Shown: positions 43,347 through 52,550, counted from the first letter of the stretch. The stretch is 64,000 nucleotides of DNA from Shimia sp039969785 (GCF_039969785.1 NZ_JBDVNC010000044.1:62001-126000); one strand, 5' to 3'. Numbers and translations: made by a program. The notes: generated by a model from the letters alone, not told the origin.

Positions 43347-44224
43347 ATACCGTGCCATTCTTTGGCGCGGGTCTTGAGATGTTTCAGAAACGCCTGCACC
43401 TTCGCGGTACGGTGCAAGTCGACATGTGTCACCAATCGCATACGCGACGACCACGCGTCTTGTGGCGCCATAACCATCTGCAAATCCGGCATCTCCTGCG
43501 TGTAAAACAAAGACACAAACCCCAGCCCGACACCGCCGCGAATGGCCGAGATTGCCGCGCGGTCTGAATTGGTACGAAACACCACATTTTCGCGCGGCAC
43601 CCGTTCCCCCAGCCATTGATAAAACGGGGCACGGCTGTTTTCATTGTCGTGACCCACAAACCGATGATGGATCAAATCCTCTTCGGTTTCCGGCATGCCA
43701 TGTTCCGCGATATAGGCGGCACTGGCAAACAGGCCGACTTTCAAATCCGCCAGTTCCTGTTCGACATTGTCGGGCATCTCGGATTGGACCCCGGCGCGAA
43801 TGGCCACATGGGCCTCACCATATTCCAGCCGAAACACGCGGTCATCAGTCAGAAATCGCACCATGAGGTCGGGATGCGCCACCTGAAACTCTGCCAGAAC
43901 CGGGGTGATCAAGTTGGCAAACCCGCCCAGCGACGTCACCACCAGTTCGCCCGACACTTCGGTACCACGCCCCTTGATGCGCCCCTCAAGCTGTCCGAAC
44001 TGATCATCCGTGGCTTGTGCCACCCGCATCAGATCCTGTCCGGCCTCGGTCGCGGTATAGCCGCGCGCATGGCGCTGAAAAAGCTTTACGCCCATGCGGG
44101 TTTCCAACGAGTCGACATGGCGAATGACCGTCGCGTGATGCACGCCCAACACGTCCGCCGCGCCGCTGACTGTTCCCATACGCGCAACCTGAAAGGCCGT
44201 GCGCACTTCATCCCAGTTATCCAT
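43343..44224 (-). CDS. LysR family transcriptional regulator
   Basis: 293 residues from the ATG at 44224 (MDNWDEVRTAFQVARMG); the open frame runs further upstream. N-terminal winged helix with VSGAADVLGVHHATVIRHVDSLETRMGVKLFQRHARGYTATEAG, then an effector domain. It overlaps the DMT transporter start by 4 bases and is divergent from azoR with 124 bases between, so it probably controls both. Some homologues act on quinone or flavin stress. Confidence 0.9.
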   Translation of the reverse strand: MDNWDEVRTAFQVARMGTVSGAADVLGVHHATVIRHVDSLETRMGVKLFQRHARGYTATEAGQDLMRVAQATDDQFGQLEGRIKGRGTEVSGELVVTSLGGFANLITPVLAEFQVAHPDLMVRFLTDDRVFRLEYGEAHVAIRAGVQSEMPDNVEQELADLKVGLFASAAYIAEHGMPETEEDLIHHRFVGHDNENSRAPFYQWLGERVPRENVVFRTNSDRAAISAIRGGVGLGFVSLFYTQEMPDLQMVMAPQDAWSSRMRLVTHVDLHRTAKVQAFLKHLKTRAKEWHGI

Positions 44225-44348
44225 GACCACCCTCTGTTCAATCCAATGTGCAAATTCCAACACTCAATGCGCAATTATCTCCATTGTGTGTGAATTTGCA
44301 ATCACCCAAATATTCAGCAGACACTTAATCAAATATCAGGACCCCACA

Positions 44349-44888
44349 ATGACCACAGTATTGCACATCGATGCCTCCGCCCGTTTCACAGATTCCGCAT
44401 CCCGTCAGGCGTCTGCCAAAATTGTCGCCGACCAGAACGCCGACACAGTGATCCGCCGCGATCTGGCCAATGGCCTGCCGTTTCTTGACGAGACGTTCAC
44501 CGTTGCCACATTCACTCCCGCGGAAAACCGCACCCGCGAACAGGCCAGTGCCCTGGCCCTGTCCGACGCGTTGGTTGCCGAGATCGAAGCCGCCGACACC
44601 ATCGTCATCGGCGCAGCCATGTACAATTTTTCGCTGCCCGCCGTGCTCAAAGCATGGATCGACCAGATCGCCCGCGCGGGCGTGACCTTTGCCTATACAG
44701 AAAACGGCCCCAAAGGCCTTTTGACAGGCAAAAAGGCGATCATCACCATTGCGTCGGGCGGCACCAAGCTTGAATCCGACTTTGATTTTGCCTCCAACTA
44801 CCTGCGCTTTGTGTTGGGGTTTGTTGGCATCACCGACGTCACCATTCAGGACAAAGACGGCAACGCCGTTGCGCCTCTGGCGGCTTGA
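44349..44888 (+). CDS. azoR: FMN-dependent NADH-azoreductase (AzoR type)
   Basis: 179 residues from the ATG at 44349. Flavodoxin-like fold: VLHIDASARFTDSASRQAS is the FMN phosphate loop, AAMYNFSLPAVLKAWIDQIARAGVTFAYTENGPKGLLTGKKA is the AzoR signature. It reduces quinones, azo dyes and nitro compounds with NADH. Divergent from the LysR gene; the DoxX gene follows 17 bases later. Confidence 0.92.
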   Translation: MTTVLHIDASARFTDSASRQASAKIVADQNADTVIRRDLANGLPFLDETFTVATFTPAENRTREQASALALSDALVAEIEAADTIVIGAAMYNFSLPAVLKAWIDQIARAGVTFAYTENGPKGLLTGKKAIITIASGGTKLESDFDFASNYLRFVLGFVGITDVTIQDKDGNAVAPLAA

Positions 44889-44905
44889 ACCCACAGGAAA
44901 CGACC

Positions 44906-45253
44906 ATGAAAAAATACGCTTTGATCACCGCCAAGGTCCTGCTGACGCTGGCCTTTGTCACCGCCGGTTTCTTTAAACTGACCGGTCACGACATGATGGT
45001 CGCCACCTTTGACGGTGTCGGAATTGGCCAGTGGTTCCGCTATGTCACTGGCCTGATCGAAATCGGCGGGGCCGTGTTGATCTGGGTGCCGGGTCTTCAG
45101 TTCATTGGCGCGGGCCTTCTGGCCTGCACCATGGCCGGGGCCGTTGTGACACATCTGGTGTTGATCGGCGGCTCTGCACTGCCAGCCTTCGTGCTTGGAG
45201 TGCTTGCACTCTACACGCTGGTCTCACACCGCGACCAGTCACCCATCGGATAG
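44906..45253 (+). CDS. DoxX family membrane protein
   Basis: 115 residues from the ATG at 44906, with CAGGAAA as ribosome binding site. Four membrane helices; FVTAGFFKLTGHDMMVATFDGVGIGQWFRYVTGLIEIGGAVLIW is the DoxX-like profile. The function of such small DoxX proteins is poorly defined; they are often beside azoreductases, thiol stress or quinone genes, as here. Confidence 0.85.
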   Translation: MKKYALITAKVLLTLAFVTAGFFKLTGHDMMVATFDGVGIGQWFRYVTGLIEIGGAVLIWVPGLQFIGAGLLACTMAGAVVTHLVLIGGSALPAFVLGVLALYTLVSHRDQSPIG

Positions 45254-45265
45254 GCTGCCCGGTCC

Positions 45266-46027
45266 TCAGACCTTATACCCATACTCCCCGTCAGGATCGC
45301 GTTCGATATCTGGCGGGAAGTTTGCGTATTTATCCGCATAATACCGCGCCCGCTGATCCCCGTCTGACACGCGGCCATAGGTCAGATACATCGCCCGACG
45401 CGCCGCCGCGCTGTGGTTTGGCCCGGACCGATGCGGTGCAAAACTGTCAAAGAACAACGCATCTCCGGGCTGAGCAAAACAGGGCTCCCACGCGGCGCCA
45501 ACCAGATTTTCATCCTGCAGCGGCGCCCACATCTCGCCCAGCAATCCCTTGTCGTGATATCCCGGCACAATCTCCAGCGCACCGTTTTCCCGGGTCTGCG
45601 CATCCACAGCCACCAATACCGAAATGTGCAGATCGCCATATTGATCCCAGCCCGCCTGCATATCCTGATGCGCCTCAAACCCGCCCGCGCCGGGTTTTTT
45701 AAAGTTGATCTTGTCCTTGAACAGCACCGCAGTCTCGCCAAACAACTGACCACAGGCCCCCAACAACCGGTCATCCGCGACAAACCCGGAAAACCCGTCA
45801 TGATGCGGCACGAAATTCTCGATCCGGTTCAGCAACCGCTGCCCATCTGCTTCGGCGGTCTCAAAGTATTTCCAAACATCGCCCGCTTTCTCTTCGCGCG
45901 CTTCCAGCTCTTCGATCCATCCGGTCACGCCCTGCGCTTCGGACCCGGAAAACAATCCAGGCACGTATAAATAACCCTGATCGCGAAACCTGCGGATCTG
46001 CTCTTCACTCAATGCGTTCTGCGTCAC
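45266..46027 (-). CDS. Phytanoyl-CoA dioxygenase family protein
   Basis: 253 residues of the PhyH double-stranded beta-helix fold. The Fe(II) ligands are in HQD (FEAHQDMQAGWDQYG, about 132-134) and the second His in FAPHRSGPNHS (about 200), with Arg for 2-oxoglutarate binding after it. Members hydroxylate lipids, ectoine or small metabolites; the substrate here is unknown. It converges on the DoxX gene. Confidence 0.88.
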   Translation of the reverse strand: MTQNALSEEQIRRFRDQGYLYVPGLFSGSEAQGVTGWIEELEAREEKAGDVWKYFETAEADGQRLLNRIENFVPHHDGFSGFVADDRLLGACGQLFGETAVLFKDKINFKKPGAGGFEAHQDMQAGWDQYGDLHISVLVAVDAQTRENGALEIVPGYHDKGLLGEMWAPLQDENLVGAAWEPCFAQPGDALFFDSFAPHRSGPNHSAAARRAMYLTYGRVSDGDQRARYYADKYANFPPDIERDPDGEYGYKV

Positions 46028-46092
46028 TCAAACTCTCCCCTTGCCACCCAACTAAACCGCCCACGTCAAAATCTGACAAGCCGGCAGGTGCC

Positions 46093-46629
46093 TCATTCGG
46101 TCTCAATCCACTCAAGTGCGACGCCAAGCCGCTCAAACAGCGCCAGCACATCGACCCGCGTCATCGCAATTGTGCGGTCATTCACCAGCGGGTGCATGTA
46201 AATCCGGTCTGCCGCGCGAAACGCTTCATCCATGAAAAACCGAACACCCGTCTGCACGCCGTTGATCATCGCCAAAGGCGTCACCGCGCCCGGGCGTACG
46301 CCCAGATGTTCCAACAACCGATCCGCCGAACCAAAGCTCAGATTGCCAATCCCCAGCTTGGCGCCCAGCGCCTTCAGATCAATCGCCCGGTCCTGTTCCA
46401 GCGTCACCAGATAGTTGCGCTTTTTCTTGTCGCGTAAATACAGGTTCTTGATCCGAAATGCCGCTTCGCCCGGCACCATCATGGCCGCCTCTACCGATTT
46501 GGCATCCTCAACCGTGCGCAATGGCGCATGTTCGTACAATTCATAGGCCAGCCCCCACTCTGTCAGCCGCGCCAAAAGCGCATCCGAGCTGACCGGCAAA
46601 CTGTCCTGAGCCGCAGATGGCGCATCCAT
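46093..46629 (-). CDS. YbaK/ProX-type aminoacyl-tRNA deacylase (ProXp-ala like)
   Basis: 178 residues. The YbaK/EbsC editing fold is seen in KNLYLRDKKKRNYLVTLEQDRAIDLKALGAKLG and GVRPGAVTPLAMIN, and the LLEHLGVRPG signature. Such free-standing editing domains clear Ala-tRNA(Pro) and similar mischarged tRNAs. Lys in KNLYL is the conserved catalytic residue. Subfamily (ProXp-ala) is inferred from length and motifs. Confidence 0.87.
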   Translation of the reverse strand: MDAPSAAQDSLPVSSDALLARLTEWGLAYELYEHAPLRTVEDAKSVEAAMMVPGEAAFRIKNLYLRDKKKRNYLVTLEQDRAIDLKALGAKLGIGNLSFGSADRLLEHLGVRPGAVTPLAMINGVQTGVRFFMDEAFRAADRIYMHPLVNDRTIAMTRVDVLALFERLGVALEWIETE

Positions 46630-46794
46630 GGCAACCCCCCTTACTTCCCTGCCAATCTACTGCCCGTTTCGCGCCCACGCTGCAAGTCCTCAGCCCTCAG
46701 CCCCGGTAAGCAGCCCCAGAAAACGGTGCCCGCCCAGGCAATTGCCTGATAGCGTGCCCAAAACCGGCACACCATTCGCGGCAAAGGGCATTTC

Positions 46795-48069
46795 ATGACA
46801 CCGTCACCCATCGCAACTCCTCTGACCCTGCCCAATGGCACCGTCCTGAAAAACCGTCTCGGCAAAAGCGCCATGACCGAAGCCATGGCTGACAAACGCG
46901 ACGCCCCTACAGACAAGCACCTGAACCTTTACCGGCGCTGGTCACAGGGTGGGCTTGCCCTGCAGGTCACCGGCAATGTCATGGTGGATCGGCGCTATCT
47001 CGAACGCCCGGGCAATGTGGTCGCCGAAGACGAAAGCGCCCTGCCTCGGCTGAGCGAATGGGCCAAAGCCGCAAAATCCAATGACACACAGGCTTGGGTT
47101 CAGATCAGCCATCCGGGCCGCCAGTGCCCGATAGTTGTGAATGCCCGCCCCTTGTCGCCGTCAACCGAAAAACTGCGCCTGCTGGGCCTGTTTGCCAAGC
47201 CGCGCCAGATGACGACGGATGACATTGCCGACGCCATCCGCCGCTATGCCCAAACCGCCCGCATCGTGCGCAAGGCTGGATTTGACGGTGTGCAAATTCA
47301 CGGCGCTCACGGCTATCTGGTCAGCCAGTTCCTGTCCCCGATCACCAACCGTCGCTCCGACGATTGGGGCGGCTCGCTGGAAAACCGGGCGCGGTTCCTG
47401 CGCGCCATCGTTGCCGCAACCCGCGCCGCCGTTGGTCCCGACTGCCCAATAGGTGTCAAACTCAACTCTGCGGATTTCCAAAAAGGCGGCTTTACGCTGG
47501 AAGAATGTAAACAGGTCGCCCGCTGGCTTCAGGATGACAGCGTCGATCTGCTGGAGATCTCAGGCGGCACCTACGAAGAAATGAGCTTTGCCCAGGCCAC
47601 CAGCGATCAACCGCAACGCGACAGCACCAAAGCGCGCGAGGCGTTTTTTCTGGAATATGCCCGTGAAATCCGCGCCGTGGTTGACATCCCGCTTATGGTC
47701 ACAGGCGGATTTCGCAGCCGCGCCGCGATGGAGCAGGCCATTACACAAGATGGCATCGACATGATTGGTCTCGCCCGCCCGCTGTGCGTGCATCCCGACG
47801 GCGCCTTTGATCTGATATCTGGTAAGGCCGATCAGATCGGCATTTCCGAAGACAACCTGACACTTGGGTCGGGATCATGGGGCATCAACGCGCAACATTG
47901 GTTGATCAACCTCGTCAACACGGTGGCACGGGTCGAATATTACGTCTGGCAGATGGACCTTATGGCCGCCGCTCAGGAACCGTCCGAACGCACTGACAAA
48001 AACGCGTTTGGCCTGATGCTGGGCTATCTTGGCAAAAGTACATGGCGTGCTTTGCGCCGAAAAATCTAG
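46795..48069 (+). CDS. NADH:flavin oxidoreductase/NADH oxidase (Old Yellow Enzyme family)
   Basis: 424 residues, a TIM barrel with FMN: LPNGTVLKNRLGKSAMTEAM, HPGRQ, FDGVQIHGAHGYLVSQFLSPITNRRSDDWGGSLENRARFL, and GLARPLCVHPD. It reduces alpha,beta-unsaturated carbonyls or degrades related compounds with NAD(P)H. It lies alone on the plus strand; the substrate is unknown. Confidence 0.92.
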   Translation: MTPSPIATPLTLPNGTVLKNRLGKSAMTEAMADKRDAPTDKHLNLYRRWSQGGLALQVTGNVMVDRRYLERPGNVVAEDESALPRLSEWAKAAKSNDTQAWVQISHPGRQCPIVVNARPLSPSTEKLRLLGLFAKPRQMTTDDIADAIRRYAQTARIVRKAGFDGVQIHGAHGYLVSQFLSPITNRRSDDWGGSLENRARFLRAIVAATRAAVGPDCPIGVKLNSADFQKGGFTLEECKQVARWLQDDSVDLLEISGGTYEEMSFAQATSDQPQRDSTKAREAFFLEYAREIRAVVDIPLMVTGGFRSRAAMEQAITQDGIDMIGLARPLCVHPDGAFDLISGKADQIGISEDNLTLGSGSWGINAQHWLINLVNTVARVEYYVWQMDLMAAAQEPSERTDKNAFGLMLGYLGKSTWRALRRKI

Positions 48070-48089
48070 CCGTGTGATGTCTGAACGTG

Positions 48090-48548
48090 TCAGTCAGAAC
48101 TGTGCAAATCACCATAGTAATGACCGCCCGCATAATGCCCGATCCACAGATACCGGTTTGCATGGCTTAGCTGTGTCAGAATCTGCGGCATGCACCGATA
48201 GTCCAGAAAAAGCTGTATCCGCTTGGCCGCCGCGGAATAGCGGGGCATGGCAATATCCGCCGCGTCCACGAACCGAATATAGGCGGATGTCACTTCTGAG
48301 CTGGGCGAAGGACGTCCTGTCACAGAAATATAGGGCTGAGAGTTTGTGACCGGATTTGCCGCGCTCGAAATCCAGTTGGACGTGTACATAGCATAGCTTT
48401 CGACCAGCAAAATCTGCTTACGCCCTTCCGGAAGATCCGCCAGATTAGGCTTGTCCGATCGGTCAACTGCGGCGCGCATATCTCTGGCCGCATTTTCCAG
48501 CCCGATCAAAAGGGTTTCTTCCTCTTTCGGCGTCATCGATTTGTCCAT
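48090..48548 (-). CDS. Hypothetical protein, no family recognised
   Basis: 152 residues from the ATG at 48548 (MDKSMTPKEEETLLIGLENAARDMRAAVD). No signal peptide or membrane helix is obvious; the N-terminus is helical and acidic, while the middle (SYAMYTSNWISSAANPVTNSQP) is Ser/Asn-rich. It ends GHYYGDLHSSD. It follows no partner gene; the open frame beyond 48548 has no ribosome binding site. Codon use matches its neighbours, so it is likely real. Confidence 0.65.
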   Translation of the reverse strand: MDKSMTPKEEETLLIGLENAARDMRAAVDRSDKPNLADLPEGRKQILLVESYAMYTSNWISSAANPVTNSQPYISVTGRPSPSSEVTSAYIRFVDAADIAMPRYSAAAKRIQLFLDYRCMPQILTQLSHANRYLWIGHYAGGHYYGDLHSSD

Positions 48549-48727
48549 TCTAAATACCTCTCTTGCAAATTCATTCGCGCGCCCCCTGTTTAAAATGTTA
48601 GCACGACATCCGCGTCGGGCAAGCATCCTTCGCCTTGGCTTGACTCTGCCTCCCAAACATTTTATTCGCGCCTGACATTCCGGGAGTCCGTCAAGCTTCC
48701 GGTCCCATGGCTATATGCCGGGATCGC

Positions 48728-48756
48728 CCCCCATCAGCGCGTCGCGCCCATGGGGG
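48728..48756. other. Inverted repeat in the ffh upstream region
   Basis: CCCCCAT (48728-48734) and ATGGGGG (48750-48756) flank a smaller GCGCG/CGCGC dyad, about 70 bases 5' of the ffh start. It would make a nested hairpin in an ffh leader. The 279 bases from 48549 to 48827 otherwise hold only the presumed ffh promoter region; no gene is seen. Confidence 0.45.
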
Positions 48757-48827
48757 ACATTGGCGTTTGGGCGGTCCGTCCTTATGTACGGGTCAGATAG
48801 TAACGGGCAGTATAGGAGCCGGTAGCG

Positions 48828-50342
48828 ATGTTTGAAAATCTAAGCGAACGCCTCTCTGGGGTCTTTGACCGTCTGACGAAACAGGGCGCGCTCTCCGAAG
48901 ACGACGTCAAAACCGCCCTGCGCGAGGTGCGCGTCGCGCTGCTTGAGGCCGATGTCTCGCTGCCTGTCGCGCGCAATTTTGTCAAAGCGGTTCAGGAAAA
49001 AGCCACCGGTCAGGCCGTGACCAAGTCGATCACCCCGGGTCAGCAGGTCGTCAAGATCGTGCATGACGAACTTCAGCACGTTCTGCAGGGCGACAATGAC
49101 GAACCCGGCGAGCTGAAAATCGACAACGCCCCGGCCCCGATCCTGATGGTGGGTCTGCAAGGCTCTGGTAAAACCACCACCACCGGTAAGCTTGCCAAAC
49201 GCCTGACCGAGAAAAACGGCAAACGCGTGCTGATGGCCAGCCTCGACATCTACCGCCCCGCTGCGCAGCAACAGCTGGCGGTTCTGGGCACGCAAGTGGG
49301 CGTCGACACGCTGCCAATCGTGCCCGGCGAAACCGCGGTTCAGATCGCCAAGCGCGCCAAACAACAGGCCACGCTGGGGGGTTATGACGTCTATATGCTC
49401 GACACCGCCGGTCGTCTTCAGATCGACGAAGTGTTGATGCAAGAGGTCGAAGATGTCCGCGACGCAGTCAACCCCCGCGAAACACTGCTTGTGGTTGATG
49501 GGCTGACCGGTCAGGTCGCGGTTGAGGTTGCCGAAGAATTTGACGGCAAGATCGGCATTTCCGGCGTGGTCCTCACCCGGATGGACGGCGACGGCCGTGG
49601 CGGTGCGGCGCTGTCGATGCGCGCAGTCACCGGCAAGCCGATTAAATTCGTCGGTCTTGGCGAAAAAATGGACGCGCTGGAAACCTTTGAGCCTGAGCGT
49701 ATCGCAGGCCGCATTCTGGGCATGGGTGACATTGTTGCGCTGGTCGAAAAAGCTCAGGAAACCATCGAGGCTGAACAAGCCGAACGCATGATGAAGCGGT
49801 TCCAAAAAGGCCGCTTCAACCTGAACGACATGAAAATGCAGCTTGAGCAGATGCAGAAAATGGGCGGCATGGAAGGCGTTATGGGCATGATGCCCGGCAT
49901 GGCCAAAATGGCCAAAAACGTGCAGGACGCCGGATTTGACGACCGCACCATCGTGCGCCAGATCGCCATGATCCAGTCGATGACCAAACTTGAGCGCGCC
50001 AATCCCCAGATCCTTCAAGCCTCGCGCAAAAAGCGGATTGCCAAAGGCTCCGGCATGGAAGTGTCCGACCTGAACAAGCTTCTGAAGATGCAGCGCCAGA
50101 TGGGCGACATGATGAAGAAGATGGGCAAGATGGGCAAAGGCGGCATGATGAAACAGGCCATGAAAGGCATGTTTGGAAAAGGCGGTCCCAGCCCCGAAGA
50201 AATGGCCGCAGGCATGGACCCCAAGGCAATGGAACAAGCCGCCAAAGCGCTTGGCGGCAGAGGTGGTATGCCCGGCGGTCTGCCCGGTCTTGGCGGCGGC
50301 GGCCTGCCCCCCGGTCTCTCTGGCTTTGGAAAGAAAAAGTAA
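48828..50342 (+). CDS. ffh: Signal recognition particle protein Ffh
   Basis: 504 residues. N domain (about 1-90), G domain with P-loop GLQGSGKTTTTGKLA (about 107), DTAGRLQIDE, TRMDGDGRGGAALS and GLGEKMDALE, then a methionine-rich M domain (about 310-440) with KRIAKGSGMEVSDLNKLLK, which binds the GGAA tetraloop region of the SRP RNA. The C-terminal tail is Gly/Lys-rich. It directs membrane proteins to FtsY; the SRP RNA is at 23.4 kb. Four GNAT genes follow without a gap. Confidence 0.97.
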   Translation: MFENLSERLSGVFDRLTKQGALSEDDVKTALREVRVALLEADVSLPVARNFVKAVQEKATGQAVTKSITPGQQVVKIVHDELQHVLQGDNDEPGELKIDNAPAPILMVGLQGSGKTTTTGKLAKRLTEKNGKRVLMASLDIYRPAAQQQLAVLGTQVGVDTLPIVPGETAVQIAKRAKQQATLGGYDVYMLDTAGRLQIDEVLMQEVEDVRDAVNPRETLLVVDGLTGQVAVEVAEEFDGKIGISGVVLTRMDGDGRGGAALSMRAVTGKPIKFVGLGEKMDALETFEPERIAGRILGMGDIVALVEKAQETIEAEQAERMMKRFQKGRFNLNDMKMQLEQMQKMGGMEGVMGMMPGMAKMAKNVQDAGFDDRTIVRQIAMIQSMTKLERANPQILQASRKKRIAKGSGMEVSDLNKLLKMQRQMGDMMKKMGKMGKGGMMKQAMKGMFGKGGPSPEEMAAGMDPKAMEQAAKALGGRGGMPGGLPGLGGGGLPPGLSGFGKKK

Positions 50343-50867
50343 GTGACACTGGCCTCGGTCATATCCACGCCGCGTTTGCGGCTGCGTCGGCCCGAGCCAT
50401 CGGACCTGCCTGCGTATACGGCCTATTACATGGGCCCGCGTAGTCATTTTGTACGCGGTCCGTATACCGAGGATGAATGTTTCGAGAAATTCGCCACCGT
50501 TTTAGGCCATTGGCAAATCCGCGACTACGGACGCTATACGATCACGCTTGATGATACAGCCATTGGCCATGTCGGCCCGCTGGGCATTGACGCCAATAAA
50601 CCACCTGAACTGACATGGACCCTCTGGGATGGCGCGCACGAAGGCAACGGATATGCCACCGAAGCCGCCATCGCCATGCGCGATCATCTGTTGGGTGATC
50701 AGGGCTGGCCACTGCTGGAAATTCTGGTGCAGCCAGATAACAAACCCTCGGTGCGCGTGGCCGAAAAGCTTGGGGCACAACTGACCGATCTGCCTGCCCC
50801 TGACTGGTATCCTGGCTGTCTGACCTATCATCTGACATCTGAAAGCATTGGCGAGGCGCTGCAATGA
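50343..50867 (+). CDS. GNAT family N-acetyltransferase (first of four)
   Basis: 174 residues from a GTG directly after the ffh stop, so it is coupled to ffh translation. RimJ/RimL-type GNAT: TPRLRLRRPEPSDL at the start, GHWQIRDYGRYTI in the middle, and NGYATEAA as the acetyl-CoA loop. Shares the GHW.IRxYG block with the three genes that follow, so all four are paralogues. The acceptor is unknown; proximity to ribosomal genes suggests a protein target. Confidence 0.9.
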   Translation: MTLASVISTPRLRLRRPEPSDLPAYTAYYMGPRSHFVRGPYTEDECFEKFATVLGHWQIRDYGRYTITLDDTAIGHVGPLGIDANKPPELTWTLWDGAHEGNGYATEAAIAMRDHLLGDQGWPLLEILVQPDNKPSVRVAEKLGAQLTDLPAPDWYPGCLTYHLTSESIGEALQ

Positions 50868-51403
50868 CCGCGCCCATCCTGACCACAGATCGCCTGATCC
50901 TGCGCAAACCAAACGCACAGGATGCCGACGCCGCGCTCGCGTTTTTTCAGTCTGATCGCTCACGCTATGTCGGTGGTCCCCATTCGCTGGGCGCCGCATG
51001 GCGCAGCTTTGCCGGCGAAATTGGCCACTGGGACATTCGCGGCTATGGCATGTGGACTGTGACGCTCAAAGATACAGGCCGCGCCATTGGTCTGGTGGGC
51101 CCGTGGCACCCTGCCGACTGGCCTGAATTTGAAATTGGCTGGTTGCTGTTTGATGACGCAGACCAGGGTCACGGCTTTGCCGCCGAAGCGGCCCGCGCGG
51201 CGCTCGACTATGCCTTTGTGGCCCTGAACCAGCCCACCGTGGTCAGCTATATCGCCCCCGCCAACAGCGCATCCATTGCGCTCGCCGAACGGCTTGGCGC
51301 CACGCTGGACAAAGATGCGGCTCAACCCCATCCCGACAAACCCTGTCTGGTCTATCGCCACGCGGCTGATGACAACGACGGCAGTCCGGAGGCCTATGCA
51401 TGA
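50864..51403 (+). CDS. GNAT family N-acetyltransferase (second of four)
   Basis: 179 residues, overlapping the previous gene by 4 bases. TDRLILRKPNAQDADAA, GHWDIRGYGMWTV and QGHGFAAEAARAALDY mark the GNAT fold; SYIAPANSASIALAERLGA is the RimJ/RimL-like C-terminal motif. Acceptor unknown. Confidence 0.9.
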   Translation: MTAPILTTDRLILRKPNAQDADAALAFFQSDRSRYVGGPHSLGAAWRSFAGEIGHWDIRGYGMWTVTLKDTGRAIGLVGPWHPADWPEFEIGWLLFDDADQGHGFAAEAARAALDYAFVALNQPTVVSYIAPANSASIALAERLGATLDKDAAQPHPDKPCLVYRHAADDNDGSPEAYA

Positions 51404-51918
51404 CCTCCTTTACCATTCCCACGGTCGAGACCGAAAACCTGATCCTGCGTGCACACCGCACCGAAGATCTGCCTGCGGTGGTCGAATTCTTCGCATCTGA
51501 ACGCGCTGAAAGCGTTGGCGGTCAGATGGACGAAGGCGACTGCTGGCGCGCGATGCTGCGCGGAGCGGGGCACTGGGCTTTGCGGGGCTATGGCCTGTGG
51601 TATATTCAGGACAAGGCAACCGGCAAGGTTGCTGGCTGGGCGGGTGTTCTGCACCACATCGAATGGCCCGAACCCGAACTGGCCTGGACCCTCTTTGAAG
51701 GTTTCGAAGGCAAAGGCGTGGCATTTGAAGCCGCCACTGCCGCCCGTCTTTATGCGGCCCGTCATTTTGATCTGAACGCTCTGATCAGCCTGATAGCCCC
51801 CGAAAACACACGATCACTGGCCCTTGCTGCGCGACTGGGTGCCACCTTTGAGCGTGAAACAGTTGTGAATGGATACAACTGTCACCTCTACCGCCATCCC
51901 AAAGTGGAGACCGCGTAA
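51400..51918 (+). CDS. GNAT family N-acetyltransferase (third of four)
   Basis: 172 residues, overlapping the previous gene by 4 bases. TENLILRAHRTEDLPAVVEFF, GHWALRGYGLWYI, EGKGVAFEAATAARLY and SLIAPENTRSLALAARLGATFER mirror the second copy. The acetyl-CoA loop has GKGVAFEAA in place of GHGFAAEAA. Acceptor unknown. Confidence 0.9.
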   Translation: MTSFTIPTVETENLILRAHRTEDLPAVVEFFASERAESVGGQMDEGDCWRAMLRGAGHWALRGYGLWYIQDKATGKVAGWAGVLHHIEWPEPELAWTLFEGFEGKGVAFEAATAARLYAARHFDLNALISLIAPENTRSLALAARLGATFERETVVNGYNCHLYRHPKVETA

Positions 51919-52523
51919 TGGCCACCGAAAACATCCCCGTCCTTGAAACCCAACGTCTGATCCTGCGCGGCCCCGCGCCCGAGGATTACCCGAACTTCAA
52001 GGCCACCTTTGCCTCATACCGTTCGCGATTCATGGGCGGTCCTCTCAATGCCTATGAAACATGGATGCTCTATGCCGCTGAAATCGGCCATTGGAACATT
52101 CGCGGCTATGGCATGTGGATGATCCACGACAAGGTGACGGATGAAACCTATGGCATGGCCGGTGGCTGGATGCCCGCCGCGTGGCCGGAAAAAGAGATCG
52201 CATGGATCATCTGGCCGGATGCTGCCGGACACGGCTATGCGCTTGAGGCGCTGCATGCGGCGCGCAAGTATTTTTATGGCACGCTGGGCTGGGACGGCGC
52301 GGTGTCTTACCTCGACCCCAAAAACCTCGACTCGATCCGCCTTGCGGAACGCCTTGGTGCGGTCAAAGACAAAGAGGCACCTTCGGTTGACGGGCATGAC
52401 GTGGTCTATCGCCACCCCAGCGCCGAGAATTTGACCAACAGCCAGATCAATCACGGCATCGAAATGGAAATCAGCCACTACGCCGATCCGATGTTCAAAC
52501 CGAAAGGCTATGCGCTTGACTGA
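51918..52523 (+). CDS. GNAT family N-acetyltransferase (fourth of four)
   Basis: 201 residues; its ATG shares one base with the third gene's stop. TQRLILRGPAPEDYPNF, GHWNIRGYGMWMI, AGHGYALEALHAARKYF and LDPKNLDSIRLAERLGAV repeat the pattern. It carries about 25 extra C-terminal residues (INHGIEMEISHYADPMFKPKG), the longest of the set. Acceptor unknown. Confidence 0.9.
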   Translation: MATENIPVLETQRLILRGPAPEDYPNFKATFASYRSRFMGGPLNAYETWMLYAAEIGHWNIRGYGMWMIHDKVTDETYGMAGGWMPAAWPEKEIAWIIWPDAAGHGYALEALHAARKYFYGTLGWDGAVSYLDPKNLDSIRLAERLGAVKDKEAPSVDGHDVVYRHPSAENLTNSQINHGIEMEISHYADPMFKPKGYALD

Positions 52524-52550
52524 TGCTCTGACCCGTTCGCCGGTGTTTGT

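Noticed and set aside
48840..50447. A 535-codon open frame antisense to ffh
   Set aside because: It is a mirror of ffh: codons such as ATG read CAT on the other strand, giving His-rich runs opposite the Met-rich M domain. No ribosome binding site or family; ffh is certain.
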